This document shows positions 43,313 through 51,402 of a DNA stretch of 56,907 bases, one piece after another (within the stretch, counting starts at the first letter, position 1; each line of letters starts with the position of its first letter). The notes under the pieces are model-generated. The model did not search any database, had not been told where the DNA came from, and saw only the letters and a program-made list of their open reading frames with translations. The translations under genes and the position numbers were made by a program. Source of the stretch: MB1-2 sp046566065. Its GTDB lineage: Bacteria > Actinomycetota > CADDZG01 > WHSQ01. The stretch covers positions 1-56,907 of the forward strand of contig JBKHXK010000016.1 of NCBI GenBank assembly GCA_046566065.1, given 5' to 3'.

Positions 43313-46300
43313 TCAGCGGCCGGCGCTGCCGCCGCTGGAGTGCCATAGGCGCTTAGGCGCCGCGTCCGTTGCAGTGGTCGCTTCGAGGCCCCGGTAAGCC
43401 TGCTTGCGACGCTGGCGAGCGAGTGCTTCGTTCAGCGTGTGGCCGGCCCTGCGATCGCGAGCGATCTCGGCCAGGTCGAAGGCTTCCTCGACCACCACCG
43501 TGATGCCGACGTTGGCCGCGTCGGTTGCGTGGATCCGTGAAGCCCCGCCCCGCTTGCGCACCTTCCCGCGGAACAGCAGCAGCCACGAGTGGAAGATCGT
43601 GCGTGCGCACCACGGCTGCACCCTCTCGAACACGGTCACGTCGATCGGCCCGGTGACGTCGTCGATCGTGACGAAGATGATCCGTTGGCCCGAGCGGATC
43701 GCCGGGGTCTGGCTGGCCACCTTCACCCCTGCGACCCAGACGTCGCTGTCGTTGCGCTTGCGGCCGAGCTTGCGGCAGGGGGTGCAACCGAACTCGACGA
43801 GCAGGGGCTCGTACAGCGACATGATGTGACGGCGGGCATCGATGCCGGAGACGTCGAGCTCGGCCTCCGTCTCCTCGAGCGGCGTGTAGGGCGGGAGCCC
43901 GGGGAGCTCCTCCGTGATCGGCTCCTCGAGCAACAGACCCAGCTGGCTGCCCGCTTTGGGTTTCGGCTGCGACGCCAGGTCCATGGTCCGCCACATCAGC
44001 TCGTGGCGGGTGCGTGACTCGATCGCATCGAGCGCTCCGATGTGGATCAGGTTCTCGAGCACCGGTTGCGAGAGCTCGGTCCGGCGCCACAGATCCTCGA
44101 GCGATCTGAAGGGACCGCTCGCTCGCGCTTCGAGGATCGAGTCGATCTCGGCCTCGGAGATGCCGCGCACCTCCGAGAACGCCAAGCGGATACCGGCCTT
44201 CATCACCCCCGCTCCCCCACTTCTGTACGAGATCGCACGTGTGTCAGCGCTTTCCGTACAAAAGTGGCGGGTGGGTTCGACGCGGTAGGTCTTGTCCGAC
44301 GAGTTGATCTCGATCGGCAGGATCGGGATGCCGAAGTTGCGTGCGTCGGCCACGATCAGACGGCGCGGGTACATGCCGGGGTCGTGCGTGAGGACCCCGG
44401 CGAGGAACGCGGCGGGATAGTGAGCCTTCAGCCAGGCAGAGAGATAGGTGGGCAGGGCGAACGCGGCCGCGTGCGACTTGCAGAAGCCGAACGAGGCGAA
44501 GCTGAAGACCTCTTTCCACAGAGCCTTGGCGTGGCTGCGCTCGAAGCCGTTGCGCACCGCGGCGTCGACGAACCAGGTCGCGACGTCCTCTTTGGGCGGC
44601 GTGACCTCGATCGGACCGGCGACGCCGTGGGAGTGGACGCGCTGGTCCTTCTCCCACTCGGCTCCGACGCCGCCGCCGCGGCCGGTCTTCGGATCGCTGC
44701 CCAGCTTCCGCTCGGAGGCATGGCCGGGGTCACCGGGCAGACTCGGTCGCTCGGCGTCCAGATGCCTTCGCACGTAGTCCGCGTCCGCCAGAGAGCACCC
44801 GGTCACCACGGCGATCGTCCTGATCACCTGCTCGTGGAAGACGATGACGCCGTTCGTCTCCCTGAGCACCCACTTCAGGCTCTCGTGCGGATACCGCACG
44901 TCCTGGAAGCCGTGATAGCGGTCGAGGAAGGGAGCGATCATGTCGGACTTCACGGGGCCGGGCCGGAACAGCGAGATGTCGATGATGAGGTCCTCGAACC
45001 GGTTGGGCTGGTAGCGGGCCAGCAGCTCGCGCTGTCCCGGCGACTCGATCTGGAAGCAGCCGAGCGTCCTCGAGGTCTTGATCAGCTGATAAGTCTTCGC
45101 GTCGTCGTGAGGGAGCCGGTCTAGATCGACCTTGGTTCCGTGGACCCGCTCGATCTCGTCACGTGCGTGCGAGATCGAAGACAGCATCCGCACGCCCAGG
45201 ACGTCCAGCTTCGCCAGGCCGAGCTCTTCGACGTCGTCCTTGTCGGCCTGCAGCATCGTGAAGCCGCCGTAGGACTCCTGCATCGGGACGCGATCGGCAA
45301 GGTCCGCCGACGACAGGATCACCCCGGAGGGATGCAGAGCGAGATGACGCGGGAAGCCGTCGATCGCGATGCACAGCTCGAAGAGCTGCTCTAGCTGCCC
45401 GGCCCTCAGGTTCGTCCCGGCCAGCTCGGGCAGACGTTCGATCGCTTGGGGGATGTCCCTGGCGCGCACGCGCGGGAACGCCTTCGCGACGAGGTCCACC
45501 TCTCCCGGAGGGAGGCCGAGGGCCTTACCGACCTCGCGGATCGCCATACGGGCCCGGAACGTGTCGACCATGCAGCACATCGCGGTCTGGTCGCGGCCGT
45601 AGGTGTCGAGGATGTGGGCGAGCACCTCTTCACGCCTATGCGACTCGACATCGACGTCGATGTCGGGAAGCTCCTCGCGGCGTTCGTTGATGAAGCGTTC
45701 GAACAGCAGGTCATAGCGGATCGGGTCCACGTCGGAGATGCCGAGCACGTAACAGACCAGCGAGCCCGCCGCGCTCCCCCGGCAGGCGCACCGCATCCGA
45801 AGGACCTCTCGCGTGTGATGAACGATGTCGGCGACCAACAGGAAGTAGGCGGCGAATCCCATCTTGTGGATCAACCGCAGCTCGTGCTGCAACCGCTCGT
45901 CGATCGCCCGGGTCACCTTGTCGAAACGCCGGTGTGCTCCCTCGTAACAACGCCGGGCGAGCAACCCCGTGGCCGTCTCGCCCGAAGGCATCGGGATGTC
46001 CGGGAAGTGATAGGTGCCGAGGTCCAGGTCGAAGTCGCACGCGTCCGCGATGCGCAAGGTCTCGTCGCAAGCAGCCCGGCCCCCGTCGTCGTCGAACAGG
46101 GCCCGCATCGCCTGCGGCGACTTGAATCCGTACTCGGAGTTCTGACGCAAGGCCTGCGTCTTCGACAGAGGAACGATGTCCCTGATCGCGTTGAGGAGCT
46201 GATGGATCCCGGCCTCGGTGGGGGCCGGGTAATGGACGTCGTTGGTCGCAACGGCAGGGATGCCCGTCTCCCGCGCGATGCCCAGCAGCCGGTCGCGCAA

Positions 46301-46813
46301 GGTACGGGAGCCGTAAGCGCGGTGGTCGAAGACCTCGATGCGATAGCCGTCGCCGATCTCGGCCCGCCACCTCCGGGCCGCATCGATCGCTCTGGACATC
46401 TCGCCCGCCGCGGCGAGACGGGCCACCTCGCCGCGCTCGCAGCCGGACAGGACGAACAGACCTTCGGCCCTCTTGGAGATCGCAGCTCTGGTCGTGGCCG
46501 GCTTGCCGCGCTCGTGGTTCAGGTGCGCTCCGGAGATGAGACGGCAGAGGTTGGCGTAGCCGGTACGGTCCCGGGCGATCGCGGTTACGTGAGCGCCGCC
46601 TTCGAGCGTCAGCTCGGCCCCGTAGATCGGCTTGATCCCTGCGCGACGACAGGACTTCGCGAAGCGGACCGCTCCGGTCAGGGAATCGTGGTCGGTGAGA
46701 GCGACGGCCTCGTAACCGAGCTCCGCCGCCATCAAGGGCAGGGCCTCGGCCGGGATCGCTCCGTCCAACAGCGACCACGTCGAATGACAGTGCAGATGGA
46801 CGAACCCGCTCAT
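43313..46813 (-). CDS. dnaE2: Error-prone DNA polymerase DnaE2 (ImuC)
   Basis: A 1166-residue C-family polymerase for damage-induced mutagenesis. PHP domain VHLHCHSTWSLLDGA at the start; palm GSAAGSLVCYVLGISD and catalytic PDIDVDVESHRREE; FGSFGFCKSHAAA-like region present as FASFGFCKSHAAAFALPTY. It is about 80 residues longer than usual because of two insertions: 54 residues (44585-44746) after YVRRHLDAER, and about 25 residues (around 44193-44272) after DKTYRVEPT, the latter carrying a palindrome in its DNA. It is downstream of a LexA box with a DUF6504 gene and a thioesterase. No ImuB is in the window; DinB may partner it. Confidence 0.93.
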   Translation of the reverse strand: MSGFVHLHCHSTWSLLDGAIPAEALPLMAAELGYEAVALTDHDSLTGAVRFAKSCRRAGIKPIYGAELTLEGGAHVTAIARDRTGYANLCRLISGAHLNHERGKPATTRAAISKRAEGLFVLSGCERGEVARLAAAGEMSRAIDAARRWRAEIGDGYRIEVFDHRAYGSRTLRDRLLGIARETGIPAVATNDVHYPAPTEAGIHQLLNAIRDIVPLSKTQALRQNSEYGFKSPQAMRALFDDDGGRAACDETLRIADACDFDLDLGTYHFPDIPMPSGETATGLLARRCYEGAHRRFDKVTRAIDERLQHELRLIHKMGFAAYFLLVADIVHHTREVLRMRCACRGSAAGSLVCYVLGISDVDPIRYDLLFERFINERREELPDIDVDVESHRREEVLAHILDTYGRDQTAMCCMVDTFRARMAIREVGKALGLPPGEVDLVAKAFPRVRARDIPQAIERLPELAGTNLRAGQLEQLFELCIAIDGFPRHLALHPSGVILSSADLADRVPMQESYGGFTMLQADKDDVEELGLAKLDVLGVRMLSSISHARDEIERVHGTKVDLDRLPHDDAKTYQLIKTSRTLGCFQIESPGQRELLARYQPNRFEDLIIDISLFRPGPVKSDMIAPFLDRYHGFQDVRYPHESLKWVLRETNGVIVFHEQVIRTIAVVTGCSLADADYVRRHLDAERPSLPGDPGHASERKLGSDPKTGRGGGVGAEWEKDQRVHSHGVAGPIEVTPPKEDVATWFVDAAVRNGFERSHAKALWKEVFSFASFGFCKSHAAAFALPTYLSAWLKAHYPAAFLAGVLTHDPGMYPRRLIVADARNFGIPILPIEINSSDKTYRVEPTRHFCTESADTRAISYRSGGAGVMKAGIRLAFSEVRGISEAEIDSILEARASGPFRSLEDLWRRTELSQPVLENLIHIGALDAIESRTRHELMWRTMDLASQPKPKAGSQLGLLLEEPITEELPGLPPYTPLEETEAELDVSGIDARRHIMSLYEPLLVEFGCTPCRKLGRKRNDSDVWVAGVKVASQTPAIRSGQRIIFVTIDDVTGPIDVTVFERVQPWCARTIFHSWLLLFRGKVRKRGGASRIHATDAANVGITVVVEEAFDLAEIARDRRAGHTLNEALARQRRKQAYRGLEATTATDAAPKRLWHSSGGSAGR
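44217..44267. repeat. Palindromic element inside dnaE2
   Basis: CCACTTCTGTACG (44217-44229) and CGTACAAAAGTGG (44255-44267) pair with one mismatch around a 25-base loop. It lies in frame within dnaE2, and the encoded segment (HFCTESADTRAISYRSGG) has no counterpart in the normal family sequence. Confidence 0.6.
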
Positions 46814-46823
46814 GCTCCACCCA

Positions 46824-46876
46824 CCGCTTTGCGCGTAACCAAGTCCGAAAAGCGGCGCTGGTTACGAACAAAGCGG
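46824..46876. repeat. Dispersed hairpin element, copy B1
   Basis: CCGCTTTG, cgc, GTAACC (46824-46840), a 19-base loop, GGTTAC, gaa, CAAAGCGG (46860-46876). Arms are perfect apart from a symmetric three-base bulge. It fills the gap between the thioesterase stop and the dnaE2 ATG, so it may tune dnaE2 expression. The left 16 bases recur at 33757. Confidence 0.65.
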
Positions 46877-46877
46877 A

Positions 46878-47294
46878 TCAGAGGGAGGCGGCTAGCTCCG
46901 TTCCGCTGACCTTGGCGATCAGGCGCCCCGCCTCGTCGGTGACCTCGACCTCGGCGAACATCAGGCGCTTGCCGGCCTTCAGCATGCGACCGGTGCCGAC
47001 GATCCTGGTCCCCGCAGGGGCGGGCCGCAGGAACGAGATCTTCATCTCGGCCAGGGCCGGATAGACCGTGTCGGGGATCTGCGTGGCGCAGAGGCCGCCG
47101 AGGACCGCATCGGCGAAGGCCGCGAGCACGCCTCCCTGCAGGTTGCCCGCCGAGTTGCACAGCTCCGCAGGAACCGTCCAGGTGAACGAGACCTCGTTCG
47201 GATCCTCGGTCGCGCGGTGTTCGAAGCCGAACGTGTCGTTCGCCGGGATCGAGAAGTCGCCGTCGAGGAACGCTTGCCACCGGGTCCGAGACAT
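46878..47294 (-). CDS. PaaI-type hotdog thioesterase
   Basis: A 138-residue single-hotdog protein. The motif NLQGGVLAAFADAVLGGLC near 50-68 is the usual PaaI active-site helix, and FLRPAPAGTRIVGTGRMLKAGKRL forms the central strands. Such enzymes hydrolyse acyl-CoA thioesters; the substrate here is unknown. It is the middle gene of the LexA-controlled operon, 21 bases after the DUF6504 gene. Its link to DNA repair is unclear and may be accidental. Confidence 0.88.
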   Translation of the reverse strand: MSRTRWQAFLDGDFSIPANDTFGFEHRATEDPNEVSFTWTVPAELCNSAGNLQGGVLAAFADAVLGGLCATQIPDTVYPALAEMKISFLRPAPAGTRIVGTGRMLKAGKRLMFAEVEVTDEAGRLIAKVSGTELAASL

Positions 47295-47315
47295 CGCAAC
47301 AGACTACGAGCAGGG

Positions 47316-47627
47316 TCAGTCCCATAGGCGGGCCATGCGCCAGTCGCTGCGCAAGCGGTCGAAGTAGATGTCGTAGACGGCCGAGCGCGACACCATGAAA
47401 CCGTCGGGATCGAGATCACCCGAGGCCAACGCGCCTGCGGGCCGAGCGAGCACCCGGAAGTACTCGCGCTCGCGGGCTCGCTCCTTGTCCCACCACTCCC
47501 CTGCGTCCCGCCAACGACTCAGCTGGTCGTCGACGTCGTAACGGCGGCCGCGCCAGGAGAAAGAGATCGGCCCCTGCGATCGCGGGTCGGCCGTGACATC
47601 GATCGGTTCGTCGTAACGCTTGGCCAC
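47316..47627 (-). CDS. DUF6504 family protein, associated with DNA-damage polymerases
   Basis: A 103-residue protein with the DUF6504 pattern: FSWRGRRYDVDDQLSRWRDAGEWWD near 20-45 and a tail YDIYFDRLRSDWRMARLWD. In many actinobacteria this family is encoded beside ImuB-like and DnaE2 polymerases; its role is unknown. The GTG at 47627 follows GAGGAG closely; an upstream start is not supported. It is the first gene after the LexA-box promoter. Confidence 0.75.
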   Translation of the reverse strand: MAKRYDEPIDVTADPRSQGPISFSWRGRRYDVDDQLSRWRDAGEWWDKERAREREYFRVLARPAGALASGDLDPDGFMVSRSAVYDIYFDRLRSDWRMARLWD

Positions 47628-47669
47628 CGCTCCTCTATGTTTTTCGCGTTCTCCTGTGGAAACGAGTAG

Positions 47670-47713
47670 GGGGGCCCGACCGACCCGCCGTGAGGCGAGC
47701 CCATCGGGCCCCC
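47670..47713 (-). other. Strong hairpin in the 5' leader of the SOS operon
   Basis: GGGGGCCCGA (47670-47679) pairs perfectly with TCGGGCCCCC (47704-47713); the loop holds a smaller CGCC gtga GGCG stem. It lies between the LexA-box promoter and the DUF6504 start, in a leader of about 165 bases. No U-run follows, so attenuation is possible but unproven. Confidence 0.5.
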
Positions 47714-47785
47714 GATCACGTTCGCTCCAGGAGGCGGGGCCGGGGAAACCCACTCGGCCTCGGGGAGGGGCCGGCCTGACCTGAA

Positions 47786-47801
47786 TCGAACGTATGTTCG
47801 A
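47786..47801 (-). promoter_or_regulatory. LexA (SOS) box
   Basis: TCGAACGTATGTTCGA has perfect TCGAAC/GTTCGA arms and matches the Gram-positive and actinobacterial SOS consensus CGAACRNRYGTTCG. It abuts the -10 element on its downstream side, so bound LexA would block the promoter. Downstream genes end in dnaE2, a classic SOS gene. Confidence 0.85.
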
Positions 47802-47830
47802 TAGTAGACCCCGCCCCCGCCGGCAGTCAA
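47801..47830 (-). promoter_or_regulatory. Promoter of the DUF6504-thioesterase-dnaE2 operon
   Basis: TTGACT (47830-47825), 18-base spacer, TACTAT (47806-47801) on the minus strand. The predicted start falls inside the LexA box. The remainder of the 47831-47923 gap shows nothing clear. Confidence 0.7.
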
Positions 47831-47923
47831 GAGACCAGGACCAAGTTCTCCGGGCCGATCCCCTGCGCGTCCTAAGACCGCCGCTCGGCTAGGTCGGGAT
47901 CAGGGCCACCACGGCCGGTCCGA

Positions 47924-48331
47924 TCAAGGGTGAGATGGGTCTTCGGTGATGCCTGCTTCTGCCTGCTCCGATCGGACGTAAGCGACTATCGCGGCGACCT
48001 CCTGCTCGCTCAGGCCCGGTTGTGCGGGCATCGGCCCGAAGTCCCAGTGGTGCGGCTGAACGCCATTCTCGACGGCGGCGTAGAACGCCTCGTCGGGATG
48101 ATGGTTGGGAGCGTAGATCGGATCGAGGAATGGGGGTCCGGACGTCGTCCCCTTCAGGTCGGCCCCGTGGCACGACGCGCACGTCTGCTCGAAGAGCGCC
48201 CTCCCCTCGCTGACCGGCCGGGCATCCGGATCCGGCCCACCATCCGAGCCGGAAGGACCGCCGCCGTCCCCGCAAGCCGCCAAGGTCAGCACGAGCAGTG
48301 CGCACACAACGACGACGGGCGAGCGAGACAT
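47924..48331 (-). CDS. Class I cytochrome c lipoprotein
   Basis: A 135-residue exported protein. The signal sequence ends in the lipobox LAAC near residue 20, so it is likely processed by LspA and membrane-anchored. After a Gly/Asp-rich linker the haem site is CASCHG near 51-56, and the methionine ligand is probably in FGPMPAQPG. Ends with the helix EQEVAAIVAYVRSEQ. Probably an extracytoplasmic electron carrier; partner unknown. I use the ATG at 48331, 13 bases after thrC. Confidence 0.88.
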   Translation of the reverse strand: MSRSPVVVVCALLVLTLAACGDGGGPSGSDGGPDPDARPVSEGRALFEQTCASCHGADLKGTTSGPPFLDPIYAPNHHPDEAFYAAVENGVQPHHWDFGPMPAQPGLSEQEVAAIVAYVRSEQAEAGITEDPSHP

Positions 48332-48344
48332 GAGGGGCGGCGTC

Positions 48345-49508
48345 CTACCCGAGCACATCTACGTATTTCGTTCCGCTGCCGGTGTTGTAGAGCACGACCG
48401 GCCCCTCGAGCGCACCCTCACGGGCGAGCCGCTCGGCCACCGGAACCGTGGCCGCACCCTCCGGGCATGCGAACACGCCCTCGGTCGACGCCAGGTCCGA
48501 CACCGCGGCCCTGATCGTGTCCTCCGACACCGCGTGCATCGAGCCTCCGGACGACCGTACGACCTCGAGGATCAGCGCTCCCTCGGCGGGAGCCGGTACC
48601 CGCAGCCCGGCCGCGATCGTGGACGTCGGTCGCTCCCAGGGTGGGACCGCGTCGAGGCCCTGCTCGAAGGCGCGCACGACCGGAGCGCAATCGGTGGCCT
48701 GGATGCCGATCACTCTGGGGGCCGGGTCGTCGGTCCAACCCAGCGAACGCAGCTCGTCGGCCGCCTTCGACGCCGCGACCGCGGCCACCCCACCTCCCAC
48801 GGGAACTACGAGAGTGCGAGGGAGCTTCCAGCCTTCGGCGCCGCCCATCCGGTCGTAGACCTCCAGCCACGCGGTCTTCTTGCCCTCGACCCGATACGGC
48901 TCGTAGAAGGTCCCTGCGAAGAACGCGTCGTACTCATCAGCCAGTTCCTTGGCGCGCTTGCCGGCGTCGGCGATCGACCCTTCGACGAGTTCGAGGGAGG
49001 CGCCGGAGACGGTGACCTCCGCCTGCTGGGCTGCCGGCGCGGTCTTAGACATCACCACGATGAGCTCGATGCCGGCCCGAGCGCAATAGAGGGCCCAGGC
49101 GGCCCCCGCGTTGCCTGCGGTAGGCATGACGATCCGCTTCACGCCCAACTCGACGGCTCGGGATATCGCCATCGCTGCGCCCCGGGCCTTGAAGGTGCCA
49201 CTGGGAAGCAGACCGTCGTCCTTCATCCAGGTCTCTACCCCCCAGCGCTCCGACAGCCGGGGCAGCAGCACCAGGGGCGTCTCGCCCTCGCCGAGAGACA
49301 CGGGCTCTCCCTGGACGGGGAGCAACTCCCGATAGCGCCACATCCCGGAGGGCCTGTCTCTGATCACACCGGCATCGAGGCCGGAGAGGTCGTAGCGGGC
49401 CAGCAAGGTCCCGCCGCACTCACAGCGTTGCTGCAAGACCGAGCTGTCATGGCGGGTGCCACACCGGGCGCATGCGAGATGGGACAGGCGGGACGAACGA
49501 GAAGTCAT
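48345..49508 (-). CDS. thrC: Threonine synthase
   Basis: A 387-residue PLP enzyme converting O-phosphohomoserine to threonine. An N-terminal zinc-ribbon-like element (CARCGTRHD and CECGGTLL) precedes the fold-II core with GEGETPLV, the PLP lysine in SGTFKARGAAM, and TAGNAGAAWALYCARAG. The glycine loop VPVGGGVAAVAA is also typical. The ATG at 49508 begins the conserved part; the frame stays open to 49685 but without support. Related fold-II lyases such as cysteate synthase cannot be excluded. Confidence 0.88.
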   Translation of the reverse strand: MTSRSSRLSHLACARCGTRHDSSVLQQRCECGGTLLARYDLSGLDAGVIRDRPSGMWRYRELLPVQGEPVSLGEGETPLVLLPRLSERWGVETWMKDDGLLPSGTFKARGAAMAISRAVELGVKRIVMPTAGNAGAAWALYCARAGIELIVVMSKTAPAAQQAEVTVSGASLELVEGSIADAGKRAKELADEYDAFFAGTFYEPYRVEGKKTAWLEVYDRMGGAEGWKLPRTLVVPVGGGVAAVAASKAADELRSLGWTDDPAPRVIGIQATDCAPVVRAFEQGLDAVPPWERPTSTIAAGLRVPAPAEGALILEVVRSSGGSMHAVSEDTIRAAVSDLASTEGVFACPEGAATVPVAERLAREGALEGPVVLYNTGSGTKYVDVLG

Positions 49509-49587
49509 GGACGAAAGGTAATCCCCCTTGCGAGCCCCGCGGACCGAGGCGGATGCTGGAGCGGTCGGCCGATCGAAGGAGGCACGC

Positions 49588-49983
49588 ATGGCAGAGCATC
49601 CGAACGTCGAGAAACTCCGCAAGGGGTACCAGGCCTTCAAGGACCAGGACATGAACACGCTGTCGGAGTTGTTCGCCGGCGACATCGTGTGGCACGCGGC
49701 CGGCGTCGGGAAGCTGTCCGGTGACTACAAGGGCCAAGAAGAGGTCTTCGGTTACTTCATGAAGCTGTACCAGGAAACCGGCGGGACGCTCACCGTCGAC
49801 GTGGAGGACATCTTCGCTAAAGACGAGCGCGCCGTCGTCCTTCAACGGGTAAGCGCAGACCGCAACGGTGAGCACCTCGACAACTACACGGCCAACATCT
49901 TCGAGATCGACCGCGACGGCAAGGTGACCGAGGTATGGAACATGTCCGTCGACACGGAGCTGGGTAACAGGTTCTTCGGCTAG
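49588..49983 (+). CDS. SnoaL/NTF2-like fold protein
   Basis: A 131-residue cystatin/NTF2-like protein: VEKLRKGYQAFKDQDMNTLSELF then DIVWHAAGVGKLSGDYKGQEEVFGYF, a pocket-forming pattern common in SnoaL-like proteins. An ideal AAGGAGG lies five bases before ATG 49588. The family includes isomerases and ligand-binding proteins; no specific activity can be assigned. Convergent with the LLM oxidoreductase, seven bases apart. Confidence 0.85.
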   Translation: MAEHPNVEKLRKGYQAFKDQDMNTLSELFAGDIVWHAAGVGKLSGDYKGQEEVFGYFMKLYQETGGTLTVDVEDIFAKDERAVVLQRVSADRNGEHLDNYTANIFEIDRDGKVTEVWNMSVDTELGNRFFG

Positions 49984-49990
49984 CCCTCGC

Positions 49991-50911
49991 TTAGAGAAGA
50001 GGCAGTACTTCTTCGGAGAAGCGTTCGGCGGCCTCGCATACGAGGGGGCCGGGCCCGAAGACGATCAGGTGAGCGGTGGTGACCCCGACGTCCTGGAGGC
50101 GTTTGATCGACGCCGCGATCTCTTCGGCGGGGCCGGTCAACGGCATCTTGGGGTTGGTGTGGTCCGAGAACCACAGCGCGTTCGGATAGACGATCTCGAG
50201 CTCGTCGAAGTCGCGGCCCGCCTTGTCCATCTCGGCCCTCAGTACGGCGAGCCTGGCAGCGACCGCCTCGACGCCTGCGCCCTGACCCTTGCCGGTGGTC
50301 ACGACCCAGCCGTCGCCGAGCTGGGCCACGCGCCGCAGAGCCGCGCCCCCGTGACCGCCGATCAAGATCGGCAGCTTCGTCGTGGGGGCCGGTAGGAAGC
50401 CGGCCTCATCCCATCGATAGAAGAGCCCCTCGAAGGACGAGCTCTCGCCCGACCAGATCGCGCGCAGAGCCTTGATGTATTCCTCCAAACGAGCGCCGCG
50501 TTTGGCGAACCCCACGCCCAGAGCTTCGAACTCCTCTTCCATCCAGCCCCTGCCCAGACCGAGCACGAGACGGCCCGGGGCGAAACGCTCGATCGTTGCG
50601 AGGGCTTTCCCCAAAACGATCGGGTGGCGGTAGGCGGCGATCATCACGCCGGTTCCGATGCGCACCTTCTCGGTCGCTCCGGCGAGCACTCCGTAGAGGC
50701 CCAATGGGTCGTAGAAGGGGTCGTCGGCGCTCATCGCGTAGGACCCATCCCGGCTGTACGGGTACTTCGAGTCGAGATCGGTGGGCGTGAAGAGGTGGTC
50801 GAACATCCACACCGAATCGAAACCGAGACGCTCTGCCGCACGCGCTACATCGATCACGTCTGACGCGTTCGCGCCCGGCTGTGCGCTGGGAAGGTGCAGC
50901 CCGAATCTCAT
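49991..50911 (-). CDS. LLM class (luciferase-like) oxidoreductase, probably F420-dependent
   Basis: A 306-residue TIM-barrel protein. GLHLPSAQPGANASDVIDVARAAERLGFDSVWMFDH at the start, TGVMIAAYRHPIVLGKALATIE, and the LGLGRGWMEEEFEALGV motif are those of actinobacterial LLM-class F420-dependent enzymes. ILIGGHGGAALRRVAQLGDGW is the second cofactor region. The cofactor could also be FMN. Substrate unknown. Divergent from the response-regulator operon. Confidence 0.9.
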   Translation of the reverse strand: MRFGLHLPSAQPGANASDVIDVARAAERLGFDSVWMFDHLFTPTDLDSKYPYSRDGSYAMSADDPFYDPLGLYGVLAGATEKVRIGTGVMIAAYRHPIVLGKALATIERFAPGRLVLGLGRGWMEEEFEALGVGFAKRGARLEEYIKALRAIWSGESSSFEGLFYRWDEAGFLPAPTTKLPILIGGHGGAALRRVAQLGDGWVVTTGKGQGAGVEAVAARLAVLRAEMDKAGRDFDELEIVYPNALWFSDHTNPKMPLTGPAEEIAASIKRLQDVGVTTAHLIVFGPGPLVCEAAERFSEEVLPLL

Positions 50912-50953
50912 GAAGGCAGGCTATCCCCCTAGCGTCAGGGCGCGCGCATCCCA

Positions 50954-50959
50954 TACTAT
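50954..50959 (+). promoter_or_regulatory. Candidate -10 of the Pgs-like operon
   Basis: TACTAT at 50954-50959, the same hexamer as the SOS promoter -10. The start would be near 50966, giving a leader of about 58 bases. No clear -35 precedes it. Confidence 0.35.
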
Positions 50960-51023
50960 TTCAAGGGCAGGCATGAGATGCCGAACACCTCGAGGCGATG
51001 GAGGTCTTCGGTGGAGGACTACC

Positions 51024-51401
51024 GTGAACGAAAGCGGACCACTCATCGTTGTCGTCGACGACAACCCCGACATCCTCCAGCTGATCAACACTAGGTTGTC
51101 GAAGCGCGGGTACGACGTGCTAACCGCGACCGACGGTCGACAGGCTCTCGATCTCATCCGGCAACGACGTCCCGACGCAGTCGTTCTCGACTGGTTCATG
51201 CCGGAGATGCAAGGTCCCGAGGTCTGCTCCGCCCTGAAAGAGGACACGGATACCGGGGACATCCCCATCATCCTGCTGACCGCAAAAGCATCCGAGTCCG
51301 ACGTCAGCACGGGATTCGAGCGTGGAGCAGACGAGTACCTCACAAAGCCGTTCGAGATCGAGGAGCTAGACCAGACTCTCAGGCGTTTATTGAGCAGCTG
51401 A
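51024..51401 (+). CDS. Stand-alone response regulator receiver (CheY-like) 1
   Basis: A 125-residue receiver domain with no output domain. The acidic pair is Asp12-Asp13 (VVVDDNPD), the phospho-acceptor Asp56 (AVVLDWFMPEM), the switch Thr in ILLTAKAS and the Lys in YLTKPFE. It would act by protein contact after phosphorylation. The GTG at 51024 has GGAGG six bases upstream. First gene of a six-gene operon; the next receiver starts one base after its stop. Confidence 0.92.
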   Translation: MNESGPLIVVVDDNPDILQLINTRLSKRGYDVLTATDGRQALDLIRQRRPDAVVLDWFMPEMQGPEVCSALKEDTDTGDIPIILLTAKASESDVSTGFERGADEYLTKPFEIEELDQTLRRLLSS

Positions 51402-51402
51402 G

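Noticed and set aside
45446..46909. Long plus-strand open frame opposite dnaE2
   Set aside because: Antisense to the PHP and palm regions of DnaE2, low-complexity translation, no start signal.
47519..47830. Minus-strand frame across the SOS leader
   Set aside because: It starts upstream of the predicted transcription start and overlaps the DUF6504 gene in another frame.
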